From Paenisporosarcina sp. OV554 (lineage in GTDB: Bacteria; Bacillota; Bacilli; Bacillales_A; Planococcaceae): a stretch of DNA of 64,000 bases. The notes under the pieces are model-generated. The model had not been told where the DNA came from, ran no database searches, and saw only the letters and a list, made by a program, of their open reading frames with translations. Each line of letters opens with the position of its first letter. Position 1 is the first letter of the stretch. The stretch is from NCBI RefSeq assembly GCF_003058165.1, contig NZ_QBUC01000017.1, forward strand, positions 23,723-87,722, in the 5' to 3' direction. Shown piece after piece: positions 1-8,652 of the stretch. Position numbers and translations under genes: made by a program.

Positions 1-1656
1 TTTGAAGTGAATAAAGCGGTGTTAATTCGAAAAATCGATGATCAACGTTTGGACAAACGGTTAGATGGTATTGCAGATGTTCGTGATGAATCGGATCGAA
101 CTGGTTTGCGTATTGTTATAGAATTAAAAAAAGAAGTAGATGCACGAGGAATTCTTCAATTCTTATTTAAGAATACAGATTTGCAAATTGCCTACAACTT
201 TAACATGATTGCCATTCATAATCGTCGTCCAACCATGATGACACTTCCATTACTGCTAGATGCCTACATTGCACATCAAAAAGATGTCGTGACAAGACGA
301 TCTAATTTTGACTTACAAAAAGCAAAAGATCGTATTCATATTGTAGAAGGTTTAATGAAAGCATTGTCGATATTGGACGAAGTGATTATTACCATTCGTC
401 AATCACAAGACAAACGTGATGCGAAAAATAATTTAATTCGTGCATTTTCTTTCACTGAAGAACAAGCCGAAGCGATTGTTTCTCTACAACTGTATCGATT
501 AACTAACACAGACATTACCGATTTGAGAAATGAAGAAGCAAGTCTTCAAAAATTAATTGGTGAGCTATTAGCCATCTTAAATAACGAATCCCAATTGGCA
601 AAAGTTATCAAACAAGAGTTGCAAACAATACGTAAGCAATTTGCTGAGCCAAGAAGATCTATTATTGAAGATGAAATCGAAGAAATTAAAATAACATTAG
701 ATGTAATGATTCCAAGTGAAGAAGTCGTCGTTACTGTAACGAAGGATGGCTATGTAAAACGTACAAGCTCGCGTTCTTATAGCGCTTCAAACGGTAAAGA
801 CTTCGCGATGAAAGAATCGGATTATTTGATATTTGAATCGATGATGAATACACAACATCACTTATTATTATTTACAAGCTTAGGCAATTATATTTATCAA
901 CCTATTCATGAGTTACCTGAAATTCGTTGGAAGGACTTAGGTCAACATGTTTCAAGCATTGTATCGCTTGATTCAAATGAGACCATTATTAAAGCGATTC
1001 CAATCGACAAATTTGATGACACTCACTTTATTTTAGCTGTTTCCAAACTAGGTCAAATCAAACGTTCATCGCTTGCAGAATATCAGGTACAACGCTATTC
1101 TCGTGCGTTAAATACTATGAACTTGAAAAAAGGCGATCAAGTCGTTTATATAGATTTAGTTACACAAGCGGATGATGTCTTTATTGCGACTTTAAATGCT
1201 TATGCCGTTAGATTTAATATGGATGAAGTACCTGTAACTGGGGTTAAAACGGGTGGTGTGAAAGGGATTAACCTAAAAGACGGCGATGTTGTCGTAAATG
1301 CAACTACTATACCAGCTGATGCCCGTGGCGATCTATTCTTAGTCACACATCGTGGAGCCGTTAAAAAAATGTCCTTAAAAGAATTTGAGCAAGGCACTCG
1401 TGCTAAACGTGGAATTGTAGTATTACGCGAATTGAAATCGAATGCTCACCGAGTTAGTGGCGTATTCTATGTACAAGACAATGAACAAGTGATTATCGAG
1501 ACAGCAAAAGGAGTTCGTGAAGTAGTTGATACGAAACCTATCCGATTATCCGATCGTTATTCTAACGGTTCATTTATTGTCGATACAGATAAAGATGGAG
1601 CTGTCGAACGTATTTGGAAAGTCCTGAAGAAAACCATCGAAAGCAAGAAATCTTGA
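1..1656 (+). CDS. parC: DNA topoisomerase IV subunit A (ParC), 3' part
   Basis: This is the C-terminal part of the GyrA/ParC family subunit that breaks and rejoins DNA during decatenation, working with ParE. The reading frame is open from base 1, so the start and the catalytic tyrosine region lie outside the window; roughly 250 N-terminal residues are missing compared with the usual length of about 800. Visible are the end of the breakage-reunion domain (RDESDRTGLRIVIELKK, then YNFNMIAIHNRRP), a long helical C-gate segment, and from about residue 215 a C-terminal region of repeated beta-pinwheel blades such as ILAVSKLGQIKRSS and LFLVTHRGAVKKMS. A weak GGGAGCTA/TAGCTTCC hairpin follows the stop. 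Family assignment is secure. ParC rather than GyrA is favoured because the pinwheel lacks a clear GyrA box, but that call is slightly less certain. Confidence 0.93.
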   Translation, partial: FEVNKAVLIRKIDDQRLDKRLDGIADVRDESDRTGLRIVIELKKEVDARGILQFLFKNTDLQIAYNFNMIAIHNRRPTMMTLPLLLDAYIAHQKDVVTRRSNFDLQKAKDRIHIVEGLMKALSILDEVIITIRQSQDKRDAKNNLIRAFSFTEEQAEAIVSLQLYRLTNTDITDLRNEEASLQKLIGELLAILNNESQLAKVIKQELQTIRKQFAEPRRSIIEDEIEEIKITLDVMIPSEEVVVTVTKDGYVKRTSSRSYSASNGKDFAMKESDYLIFESMMNTQHHLLLFTSLGNYIYQPIHELPEIRWKDLGQHVSSIVSLDSNETIIKAIPIDKFDDTHFILAVSKLGQIKRSSLAEYQVQRYSRALNTMNLKKGDQVVYIDLVTQADDVFIATLNAYAVRFNMDEVPVTGVKTGGVKGINLKDGDVVVNATTIPADARGDLFLVTHRGAVKKMSLKEFEQGTRAKRGIVVLRELKSNAHRVSGVFYVQDNEQVIIETAKGVREVVDTKPIRLSDRYSNGSFIVDTDKDGAVERIWKVLKKTIESKKS

Positions 1657-1669
1657 AAGGGTACAACTA

Positions 1670-1695
1670 GGGAGCTATTATAGCTTCCTTTGTTG
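1670..1695 (+). terminator. weak hairpin after parC
   Basis: GGGAGCTA (1670-1677) pairs with TAGCTTCC (1681-1688), with one G-U pair, and is followed by TTTGTTG. It probably ends the parC transcript. Confidence 0.5.
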
Positions 1696-1710
1696 TAAAC
1701 AGGGGAATGT

Positions 1711-2931
1711 ATGTGGAAGAATCGAAATGTGTGGATTATTTTAGTTGGTGAAATGATTGCCGGACTTGGGTTGTGGAGCGGAATCATTGGGAATTTGGAG
1801 TTTATGCAAGTACGAATTCCTTCAGATTTCTTGAAATCTGTTATTATGGCCATTGGTTTGTTAGCTGGTATTTTAGTTGGGCCACTAGCTGGAAAAGTTA
1901 TTGATCAATCGAAGAAAAAGACTGTCCTATTAATTTCAGGATTTGGTCGAATGATTAGTGTTAGTTTTATGTTAATAGCTATTGGTACGGGCTCTATATG
2001 GTGGATGGTCGCATTTATGATTAGCATCCAACTGTCAGCAGCATTTTATTTTCCAGCTTTGCAAGCCACGATTCCATTAGTCGTAAAAGATGAAAATTTA
2101 CTACAAATGAATGGATGGCATATGAACGTAGCAACGATGGCACGCGTTATAGGAACAGCGCTTGCTGGAGTAGTATTAGTTTATTGGTCGTTAGATTCAC
2201 TTTATTACATGTCAATCATTGCTTATGGTGGCTTGTTAATCACTACCTATCTGTTACGTATCGATGAGGAAGAGGGGAAAGAGGCAAAAGTAAAAGTTTC
2301 TGCACCTGGTAAGGGCGGATTTATGGAAGTCTTTCCAATATTAAAATCGTACCCAGCTGTCATGATGACGTTAGTAATGACTTTAATTCCATTGTTATTT
2401 ATCGGATCATTTAACTTACTTGTCATCAATATTAGTGAAATGCAAGATTCAGCATCGATTAAAGGAACCATTTACGCTGCAGAAGGAATTGCGTTTATGA
2501 TTGGTACAATTGTTGTGAAATATATCGCTAAAAAATGGAGTACAAGTACGATATTATTTTTCTTTGCATTTATTATCGGTTTAGCAGAGCTAATTTTAAT
2601 ATTTGCTGCTAGTCCAGTATTATCGGTAACAGCTTTTGCAGTGTTCGGATTTGCAGTTGGTAGTTTTTTCCCAACAGCAATGACAATTTTCCAGAAGCAG
2701 ATGCCAAAAGCGTTCCATGGAAGATTTTTCTCATTCCGAAATATGTTGGAGCGAGTGATTTTTCAAGTAGTTTTGTTAGCAACAGGAGCATTATTAGATT
2801 TAATTGGCTTACAATGGATGGTCGTCGTGTTTGGAGTACTCAGTTTATCACTAACAACGATTTTCTTAATTCAAATGAAGCAAAGAAATATTAAACTAGA
2901 TACAAATGATCAAACCATCGAAATTGCTTAA
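1711..2931 (+). CDS. MFS transporter (drug/solute efflux type)
   Basis: A 406-residue polytopic membrane protein of the major facilitator superfamily. The sequence shows about 12 hydrophobic segments and, after the second, the loop LAGKVIDQSKKKTVLL. That loop resembles the MFS motif A (G-x-L-a-D-r-x-G-r-K). The length matches the MFS_3 / macrolide-efflux-like families. The substrate cannot be told from the sequence. The start is ATG with GGGGA eight bases upstream. It follows parC in the same direction after a weak terminator, so it is probably transcribed on its own. A clear terminator overlaps its stop codon. It is the last intact gene before a zone of broken genes, which makes it the likely edge of the conserved chromosome segment. 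Confidence 0.85.
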   Translation: MWKNRNVWIILVGEMIAGLGLWSGIIGNLEFMQVRIPSDFLKSVIMAIGLLAGILVGPLAGKVIDQSKKKTVLLISGFGRMISVSFMLIAIGTGSIWWMVAFMISIQLSAAFYFPALQATIPLVVKDENLLQMNGWHMNVATMARVIGTALAGVVLVYWSLDSLYYMSIIAYGGLLITTYLLRIDEEEGKEAKVKVSAPGKGGFMEVFPILKSYPAVMMTLVMTLIPLLFIGSFNLLVINISEMQDSASIKGTIYAAEGIAFMIGTIVVKYIAKKWSTSTILFFFAFIIGLAELILIFAASPVLSVTAFAVFGFAVGSFFPTAMTIFQKQMPKAFHGRFFSFRNMLERVIFQVVLLATGALLDLIGLQWMVVVFGVLSLSLTTIFLIQMKQRNIKLDTNDQTIEIA

Positions 2932-2946
2932 TTTCGATGGTTTTTT
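2915..2946 (+). terminator. terminator of the MFS gene
   Basis: Stem CCATCGAAAT (2915-2924) / ATTTCGATGG (2931-2940) with loop TGCTTA, followed by TTTTTT. It overlaps the stop codon. Confidence 0.9.
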
Positions 2947-3073
2947 CTGTTTTGTCTCACTGTTACAAGTATACTTGGTTACTGAGATGCAACTTCCTAT
3001 AATTTATATTATGTCAACTAAAATATAATTAATAAAATAAGGAGTTCTCATTTTCCTTTGAGACTGACGAGTG

Positions 3074-3124
3074 ACACAAAAGCTTAGACTCTCACTCTTT
3101 GCAACACAGTCTAAACTTTTGTGT
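3074..3124. repeat. long imperfect hairpin
   Basis: ACACAAAAGCTTAGACT (3074-3090) can pair with AGTCTAAACTTTTGTGT (3108-3124), leaving one internal mismatch and a 17-nt loop. No T-run follows on either strand. It overlaps the 3' end of the minus-strand open frame at 3092, so that frame may be truncated at this end too. Confidence 0.6.
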
Positions 3125-3710
3125 CAAAAAAATTACGAACTCAAGTTCACCAGATCTTCTATTTATGGTTGTAATTTTGGTACTTCCAATTGAATCTTTA
3201 ATGTTAACAAATTGATGCATACCTAATACACAACAAAGGTTAGTTTCTTTATTGATTATTAAAACGATGTTAATTTCATTTAGAATATTGTTGTTAAGAT
3301 GGTTTTTGTAATTTGTATTTATTAATACTCTGTTAGTAAAAACAACTAATACTGAAAAGACTTGAAGAACAAAGTTTAAAATATCTTCTAGATTTATTCG
3401 TTCTTTATTCATTATATTAAAAATCGAATTAATTACAGAATCAAAATACTTTGCTGCAGTCTTAATTTCATCAATGTAATCAGGAGTTATATTAAAGCCA
3501 TTATCTATTTCTTTAACGGAACCTAAACCCTCGCATATTTTACGCCAAAGTAAGTAACAACATATATTATCATTTACATCTTGTTCTAGACCTCTTACTA
3601 ATAATTTGATTGCATAAAATTCTTTTTTTGATAAAGCTTTTTTTATATCTTTAACTATTGATGAATAAATGTACTTGGATTGTTTATATAGGTTTCTTAA
3701 TTCCCCCTCC
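3092..3710 (-). pseudogene. unrecognised N-terminally truncated ORF
   Basis: On the minus strand a frame stays open for about 205 codons, from an in-frame stop near 3732 down to TGA at 3092, but no ATG/GTG/TTG with a ribosome site occurs near its 5' end. The only internal ATG (position 3412) would give 106 residues. The translation is rich in Lys, Ile and Asn and contains the segment ICCYLLWRKICEGLG, and looks like a real but beheaded protein, perhaps of phage or defence type. I do not recognise the family. Its 5' end abuts the broken Mur-ligase-like fragment on the opposite strand, which suggests a recombination junction near 3711. Confidence 0.4.
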
Positions 3711-3722
3711 CCATTGTATCCC

Positions 3723-4012
3723 TGCCATTAATATCGGGTTTTACACTCCTGATTGCGGAAATTGTGATTGCTGTATATAAACGTGGTGTATCACCTAAAC
3801 AAATGATGCATGAACTCGAATCTCTTAGTCATCATGAAAAATGTATAATAATTCCTGATCGAACACTTGCCATTAAACAGGCATGGGACCAAGCACAGAA
3901 TCAGGGTTGGATTGTGATAACCGGAAAAGGAAATGAACTTTATCGACATAGATATTCCTTACCGACGACTTCTGATTTGAATACATTGAACTATTTAAAT
4001 GATACTTTCTAA
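3723..4012 (+). pseudogene. C-terminal fragment of a Mur-ligase-like protein
   Basis: The plus-strand frame ending at TAA 4012 encodes IIIPDRTLAIKQAWDQAQ followed by WIVITGKGNE and LPTTSDLNTLNYL. This resembles the end of MurE/UDP-N-acetylmuramyl-tripeptide-synthetase-like ligases (PDR..AI, then I.ITGKG.E). Only about 75 residues match the family. The upstream part of the frame is hydrophobic and does not fit a Mur ligase, so this looks like a fused remnant. No ribosome site precedes the GTG at 3764. It is probably non-functional. Confidence 0.5.
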
Positions 4013-4220
4013 AAACAAAAAAGTTTGATCGTAGAACTTCCCAGAACAGGTTGTACAAGAATGGATTAACACCAAACCACTTAAGGGTTTTAAATCGTTC
4101 TTTGGTGGTCACAGTTCCACCGGGTACCTCAAGTATTTCCGTGTCGGTCACAGGGGGACATTAATTTTGGAAAAGGCGGTCATTTTTGATTGCCTTTTCT
4201 TAAAAACAGGAGTTAGATTC
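4013..4220. other. stretch without a recognisable gene
   Basis: Lies between the Mur-ligase-like remnant and the broken VTT-domain gene. Both strands are open for short distances, but neither translation matches a family I know. It is probably degraded sequence from the same junction. Confidence 0.5.
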
Positions 4221-4766
4221 GTGCAAGACTACATGGAAATTTTAGAGCACTCCCAAGCAATATTTAAATTTGTCTTATTACTACTTACTAATTTGATTAT
4301 CAATGCAATCGGCTTTATTCCGAGTGCATTTCTTACAGCCATTAATCTTTCTATATATGGTACATTTCTTGGCGCTTCATTATCCTTAATTGGAGAAGTT
4401 ATCGGCACTCAAATTGGATTTCACTTATATAGAAAGGGTCTCTCAAAAATTAATCCTACTTGGAAGGCCCATTCTTACTGGATTAGAATGCAAAGTAGTT
4501 CCTTTCGATTGGTATTTATATCTATTATTTTCTTTTGACTCCTCCCTTTTGTCCCATCCGGTCTTGTTACTGCAGGAGCTGCGATGACTTCTATCGGAAA
4601 GTGGAGTTTTATGCTTGCAAGTACAATCGGAAAAATTCCGTCTATCCTTATTGAAGTGACTATCATTAATGGGTTAATACAAACCTTAAATCTATCTATT
4701 TACTTAGTAATTTTTATTTTAATTTGCTTAGTTGTCTTGACCTCTTTATTTAGAAGGAAAATTTAA
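4221..4766 (+). pseudogene. TVP38/TMEM64 (VTT-domain) membrane protein, interrupted by a stop
   Basis: Reading from GTG 4221 (AGGAG eight bases upstream) gives a DedA/TVP38-like membrane protein. It has SIYGTFLGASLSLIGEVIGTQIGFHLYRKG in the first half and LLPFVPSGLVTAGAA in the second, the signature VTT motif. A single in-frame TGA at 4536-4538 separates the halves, and the frame is otherwise intact to TAA 4766. In family members an arginine often precedes the LPFVPSG block, so a CGA to TGA change would explain the lesion. The total length of about 180 codons is normal for the family. It is a recent pseudogene unless the stop is read through or is a sequencing error. Confidence 0.75.
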
Positions 4767-4945
4767 ATGAACGATTTCTTTATTCCCCTTCCAGAAACAA
4801 AGAAATCCTAAAACCGGATAATAGGAAAAAGTCTTGAATTTTCCCATTAATAATAAAATAGCAATATACTTAGACGAATGATTCTTGTTAAAAATTTACC
4901 TATTTAAATCCTTTTTGTTTATAGATTGAATTGCAAAATTTGGTG
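4767..4945. other. AT-rich intergenic stretch upstream of ydhK
   Basis: No gene is apparent between the VTT pseudogene and the ydhK promoter. Confidence 0.5.
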
Positions 4946-4966
4946 TTCTGCATAGATTTTGCATAA
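4946..4966 (+). promoter_or_regulatory. predicted response-regulator box, ydhK promoter
   Basis: The direct repeat TTCTGCATA followed by GATTTTGCATAA ends exactly 8 nt before the -10 hexamer TATGCT (4975-4980). The same 21-bp element with the same spacing occurs at four other promoters in the window. Confidence 0.75.
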
Positions 4967-5011
4967 TTAGTTGGTATGCTCTTTACATCACACTTAAGGA
5001 GTGACTTATAG

Positions 5012-5596
5012 ATGAAAAACACGTATAAAAAATTATTACTTGTTCCTACTCTAGCGCTTGCGCTGAGTGCATGCTCAGACTCATCTCCCGAAAAAGATGA
5101 TATGGATGCCAAGGATCATGAAAACATGGATATGAATTCTAGTTCTGAAGAAAGTATGGATATGGACCATTCCGGCTCTGGTGAAGTTCCTGAAGATTTG
5201 GCAGTGGCAGAAAATCCAACTTATGCAGTTGGAAGTAAAGCGATTATCGAAACAGATCACATGGAAGGTATGAAGAGTGCTGAAGCAACGATTGTAGGTG
5301 CCTATGATACTACGGCCTATGCTATTTCGTATACTCCGACTACTGGTGGAGAAAGAGTGGAAAATCATAAATGGGTTATTCAGGAAGAAGTTAAAGAGGC
5401 TGGTTACGAGCCATTTGAACCAGGAACGAAAGTTAACGTAGAGGCAGAGCATATGAAAGGGATGGATGGTTCAACTGCTGAAATTGATTCCGCCGAACCA
5501 ACTACTGTATATATGATTGATTACACTCCGACTACTGGTGGAGAAAAAGTGACCAATCATAAATGGGTAACAGAAAGTGAACTGTCTGCTGAATAA
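5012..5596 (+). CDS. ydhK: YdhK-family (DUF1541) copper-region lipoprotein
   Basis: A 194-residue secreted lipoprotein. The signal peptide ends in the lipobox LSAC with the lipidated Cys at residue 21. A short linker (about 30-55) rich in Met, Asp and His follows, of the sort that binds copper. Two DUF1541 repeats then follow (about 67-125 and 130-190), each closing with YTPTTGGE(R/K)V.NHKWV. The biochemical role of the family is not settled, but these proteins recur in Firmicute metal-resistance islands beside multicopper oxidases and copper ATPases, as here. The start is ATG with AAGGAG upstream. The promoter carries the same regulator box as the kinase/regulator operon and the multicopper oxidase. 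A terminator follows directly, so it is monocistronic. Confidence 0.9.
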   Translation: MKNTYKKLLLVPTLALALSACSDSSPEKDDMDAKDHENMDMNSSSEESMDMDHSGSGEVPEDLAVAENPTYAVGSKAIIETDHMEGMKSAEATIVGAYDTTAYAISYTPTTGGERVENHKWVIQEEVKEAGYEPFEPGTKVNVEAEHMKGMDGSTAEIDSAEPTTVYMIDYTPTTGGEKVTNHKWVTESELSAE

Positions 5597-5631
5597 AGTT
5601 TGAACAAAATGAAATATATTTTTAACCATTC

Positions 5632-5668
5632 AAAAAGAGCTTATTCCTATATGGAAAAGCTCTTTTTT
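5632..5668 (+). terminator. terminator of ydhK
   Basis: AAAAAGAGCTT (5632-5642) pairs with AAGCTCTTTTT (5657-5667), followed by a T-run. Confidence 0.85.
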
Positions 5669-5960
5669 CTTTAAAGATAGAAAAAGTTTACAAAAAAATT
5701 TGTGTATCCATAATTGCTAAAAGAGAGGTGAAGATTACTAGTGAAATGTTTTTTTCCTTCCATTAGTAATTAGCCATAATTTATCAGAAGATGAACATTT
5801 GTTCTGAGCTATAGAAAACATGAAAGTAAAAGTAGTAACTCCGAATACCCAAATGTACAAAGCTTGTTTATCACTATGTACTAGTCCCCTTTCTGGCAAT
5901 TTATTCGCATCTGAGGGGTGATATTTGGTTTAAATCTATCGTAATATGTGTTCAACTTCC

Positions 5961-6227
5961 TTACTGTTTAGCAACCTTATAACGGATTGCCTTCTTAATC
6001 ATAACTCTTCTATATACAAAGATTATTGTCGCAACGGCTATCGATAGAAGTGACACCACTTGAGCAGTACGAAGATCACCAATTAAATATAAGCTGTCCG
6101 TTCGTATCCCCTCAATGAAGAAGCGACCGGTTGAATACCAAATGACAGAAAATAAGAACATTTCTCCCCGAAGTAAATTCACACGACGGAGGAGAATCGA
6201 GAGAACAACACCTGTAAAGTTCCACAA
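5961..6227 (-). pseudogene. lgt: truncated prolipoprotein diacylglyceryl transferase (Lgt), C-terminal part
   Basis: An 88-codon frame with the C-terminal signature of Lgt: GRFFIEGIRTDSLY, LRTAQVVSL and a final membrane helix. Lgt attaches diacylglycerol to lipobox cysteines and is normally about 270-280 residues, so two thirds are missing, including the HGGL and R/E catalytic region. A TTG start with GGGGGT upstream could still be translated. It is the last member of the minus-strand kinase/regulator operon, 40 bp behind the CcdA-like gene. An extra Lgt makes sense there because YdhK, the F510-type protein and the multicopper oxidase are all lipoproteins. As it stands it is almost certainly a non-catalytic remnant left by an internal deletion. 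Confidence 0.8.
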
Positions 6228-6267
6228 CTCTTACCCCCTGTTAAAATTAGAGTAAGATCAGCCCTAT

Positions 6268-7002
6268 TTAAATACCCCAATAAGTTATCGTATCAAATAG
6301 GCCAACTATGATCAGTAAAATACCCGTAGATTTTTGAACAACAGATCCAATATTTTTACTATTTTTTAATGTACGTTTATCTAATTCAAGGAACCCCATG
6401 ATAGCAAGAACAATCAATACAGGTAAGGTTGTTGCCACTCCAAACACCGCCGGTAAGATGAAACCGTAAGGTGCCGTTACTACCATGGGCATTAGAGATA
6501 CAAAGAAAAGAACAAACATGGTAGGGCAAAAAGCAATTGAGAAACTGACCCCCATTAAGAAGGAACCCAGCTTTCCTTTTTTAAATCGAAGTGGAATTCT
6601 ACTTGTAAGTCGATTAATCAGGTTAAGCTTGAAAACGCCTAGCAATACTAGACCCACGAAAATGATTACCGGACCAATAATTTTTCTTAAAAAAGGAAAA
6701 TACGATATCATGCTTTGTTCAAACGTTTGACCAATCAACCAAACAAATAGACCTAATATACTGAACACGGTAATTTTTCCGAACATAAATGATAGAATAT
6801 CTGACCAATCTGTTTTGTTTTGTATTGTTCTGTTTCCATAGTAAGTAATAGCACTTATATTTCCTGTTAATTGACATGGGGCAACAGCGCCTACTATTCC
6901 CAGGAAAATAGTGACTATGATAGGGTATTCAGAATAGGAATGAGCAAAAATGCTAAAGGGTTCACTGATTGTATTGCTGATTTTAGACAATAAACTATAC
7001 AT
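6268..7002 (-). CDS. CcdA/DsbD-like membrane protein (thiol or metal transfer)
   Basis: A 244-residue protein with about six membrane segments and two conserved cysteines placed as in the CcdA/DsbD transmembrane family: VGAVAPCQLTGN near residue 43 and SFSIAFCPTMF near residue 158. CcdA-like proteins pass electrons from cytoplasmic thioredoxin across the membrane; related proteins of the same fold export metals or sulfite. In copper islands this gene commonly sits between an Lgt and a signalling operon, so supplying reductant to extracytoplasmic copper proteins is a reasonable inference. It follows the F510-type lipoprotein gene by 22 bp in the same operon. The start is ATG with GGGGAAGGAAG upstream. 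Confidence 0.8.
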   Translation of the reverse strand: MYSLLSKISNTISEPFSIFAHSYSEYPIIVTIFLGIVGAVAPCQLTGNISAITYYGNRTIQNKTDWSDILSFMFGKITVFSILGLFVWLIGQTFEQSMISYFPFLRKIIGPVIIFVGLVLLGVFKLNLINRLTSRIPLRFKKGKLGSFLMGVSFSIAFCPTMFVLFFVSLMPMVVTAPYGFILPAVFGVATTLPVLIVLAIMGFLELDKRTLKNSKNIGSVVQKSTGILLIIVGLFDTITYWGI

Positions 7003-7024
7003 GCTCCTTCAACTTCCTTCCCCC

Positions 7025-7945
7025 CTATTCTTGCAAAGTCCCTTTATCAGCTATTATTTTCCAATCTTCACCTAAATTACGAGTTTGATAAATATCATTT
7101 CCCATTGTTGCAATTGTTATTTCTTTTTCATCTGTCGGATTCACAGCAATCTGGACAATGGGATTGTTAAAGTTGATTTCAGGTAGTTTAATGTCGATTA
7201 ATTTACTGTTTTGTAAATTAAAAGAGACTAATTTTAATGCTTCACTTTCAATACTGGCGTAAACACCACCAGTTTCGGTTAATGTTGTAAATGTAATCAT
7301 TGTCGGATCCCCTAGAAGTTCAAATGATTCCCCATAATCACTCGAAATGAACAAGCCATCTTGACTTCCAATGAAAAGTTTTGAACTTTCTGAAGGATGG
7401 GCGGAAAGATTTGAGATATATTTGGAGTTAAAATTCTTCATTGCTGATTTTGTCCATGTCTTGCCATCATCATCTGAATAATGAAGACCTGCAGTCAAAT
7501 CATTATTTGGATTTTCATTAATGACATAAATCACATTAGACTCATAACCAACCGTCATATAATGAAAGTCCGTCTCCCCGTAAAATGCCAATTGTTCAAA
7601 ACTCTCTCCTTCATCCTCACTTTTTATTAGTCCCAAGGGATTTTTATAATCAGAGTTTGGCTCAGGATGACCACTTGAGTAAAACCCCTCTTTAACAGCG
7701 GAAAAACCCATGTAATCGTGTTTTCTACTGGTTGCTTCTTTCCACTTATCAGCATACTCGTACAACCCCTCGTGTGTAGCAATGACCATCTTATCTTCGC
7801 CATTCGGGTATCCAAGTCCGTGAAGATGCCCTATCTTTTCATTTTCCACTTCATCAAATGAATAAGGTGCAGCATTATTTGAACTACAAGCCCCTAAAAT
7901 TGTTATTAACGATAGCAACCCTATATTTCGAAATTTTTTCTGCAT
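7025..7945 (-). CDS. F510_1955-type sialidase-like lipoprotein
   Basis: A 306-residue lipoprotein with lipobox LGAC (Cys 20). The rest is a six- or seven-bladed propeller of the BNR/sialidase sort. Asp-box-like turns repeat through it: SEDEGESFEQL, SDDDGKTWTKS, SSDYGESFELL and TRNLGEDWKII. It matches what is annotated as the F510_1955 glycosylhydrolase family. No hydrolase activity is evident, and such propellers may bind metal or partner proteins. It is cotranscribed with the response regulator (13 bp upstream) and the CcdA-like gene. Membership in a copper-regulated operon with other lipoproteins suggests an extracytoplasmic copper role, which is inference. Confidence 0.8.
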   Translation of the reverse strand: MQKKFRNIGLLSLITILGACSSNNAAPYSFDEVENEKIGHLHGLGYPNGEDKMVIATHEGLYEYADKWKEATSRKHDYMGFSAVKEGFYSSGHPEPNSDYKNPLGLIKSEDEGESFEQLAFYGETDFHYMTVGYESNVIYVINENPNNDLTAGLHYSDDDGKTWTKSAMKNFNSKYISNLSAHPSESSKLFIGSQDGLFISSDYGESFELLGDPTMITFTTLTETGGVYASIESEALKLVSFNLQNSKLIDIKLPEINFNNPIVQIAVNPTDEKEITIATMGNDIYQTRNLGEDWKIIADKGTLQE

Positions 7946-7958
7946 TTTAATTCCTCCA

Positions 7959-8639
7959 TTATTTCCATTTGTAACCGATTCCCCAAACCGTAATTAAAAA
8001 TTGATCAGTGGGAAATCCTGATTTCTTAAGTTTTTCACGTAAATTGCGTATATGGGAGTCGACTGTTCGAATGTCTGTGGATGAATGATAATCCCAAGCT
8101 ACTAATAATAACTGCTCTCGAGTAAACGTTCGCATAGGGTTCTTAATTAGCGCTTCAATAATTTTGAACTCTTTCATTGTTAGCAATACGCGTTTCTCAT
8201 AGAGGTTTAATGTGTACGAATTAGTATCCAGTTCATATTCATCTCTTTTGATTATCGTTTGTTCCACTTTTTCAATTGGTATACGTCTAATAAGAGCGCT
8301 AACTCTTGCAAGTAGTTCAGAGTCATCAAAAGGTTTCGTCAAATAATCGTCTGCACCTACATTTAAACCTTTCACAACATCTGATTTATCTGTTCTTGCG
8401 GTTAACATTAGAATTGGAACTACTGATAATTTCCGGATTTCTTTACACGTTTCCCATCCATCCATCACTGGCATCATCACATCTAAAATGACTAAACTAA
8501 CTTCTTTATCTGTAATCATTCTTAAGGCTTCTTTCCCATTCTGGGCTTTTAAGCATTTATATCCTTTCGGAATTAAAAATAACTCCAGTAATTCCAACAT
8601 TCTTATCTCGTCGTCTACTAATAATATAGTTTGCATCAT
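7959..8639 (-). CDS. OmpR/PhoB-family response regulator (copper region)
   Basis: A 226-residue two-domain regulator. The receiver domain (1-118) has the acidic pair D9/D10, phospho-acceptor D53 in LVILDVMMP, and the conserved lysine in YLTKPF. The C-terminal winged helix (about 130-226) has the recognition-helix region RTVDSHIRNLREKLKK. It lies 13 bp downstream of the histidine kinase gene, its obvious partner. OmpR-type proteins bind direct repeats with roughly 10-11 bp spacing close to the -10 element. The 21-bp repeat seen at five promoters in this window, including that of this operon, fits this regulator, implying autoregulation. The inducing signal is probably copper, from context. Confidence 0.93.
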   Translation of the reverse strand: MMQTILLVDDEIRMLELLELFLIPKGYKCLKAQNGKEALRMITDKEVSLVILDVMMPVMDGWETCKEIRKLSVVPILMLTARTDKSDVVKGLNVGADDYLTKPFDDSELLARVSALIRRIPIEKVEQTIIKRDEYELDTNSYTLNLYEKRVLLTMKEFKIIEALIKNPMRTFTREQLLLVAWDYHSSTDIRTVDSHIRNLREKLKKSGFPTDQFLITVWGIGYKWK

Positions 8640-8652
8640 TACTCTCCTTTCC

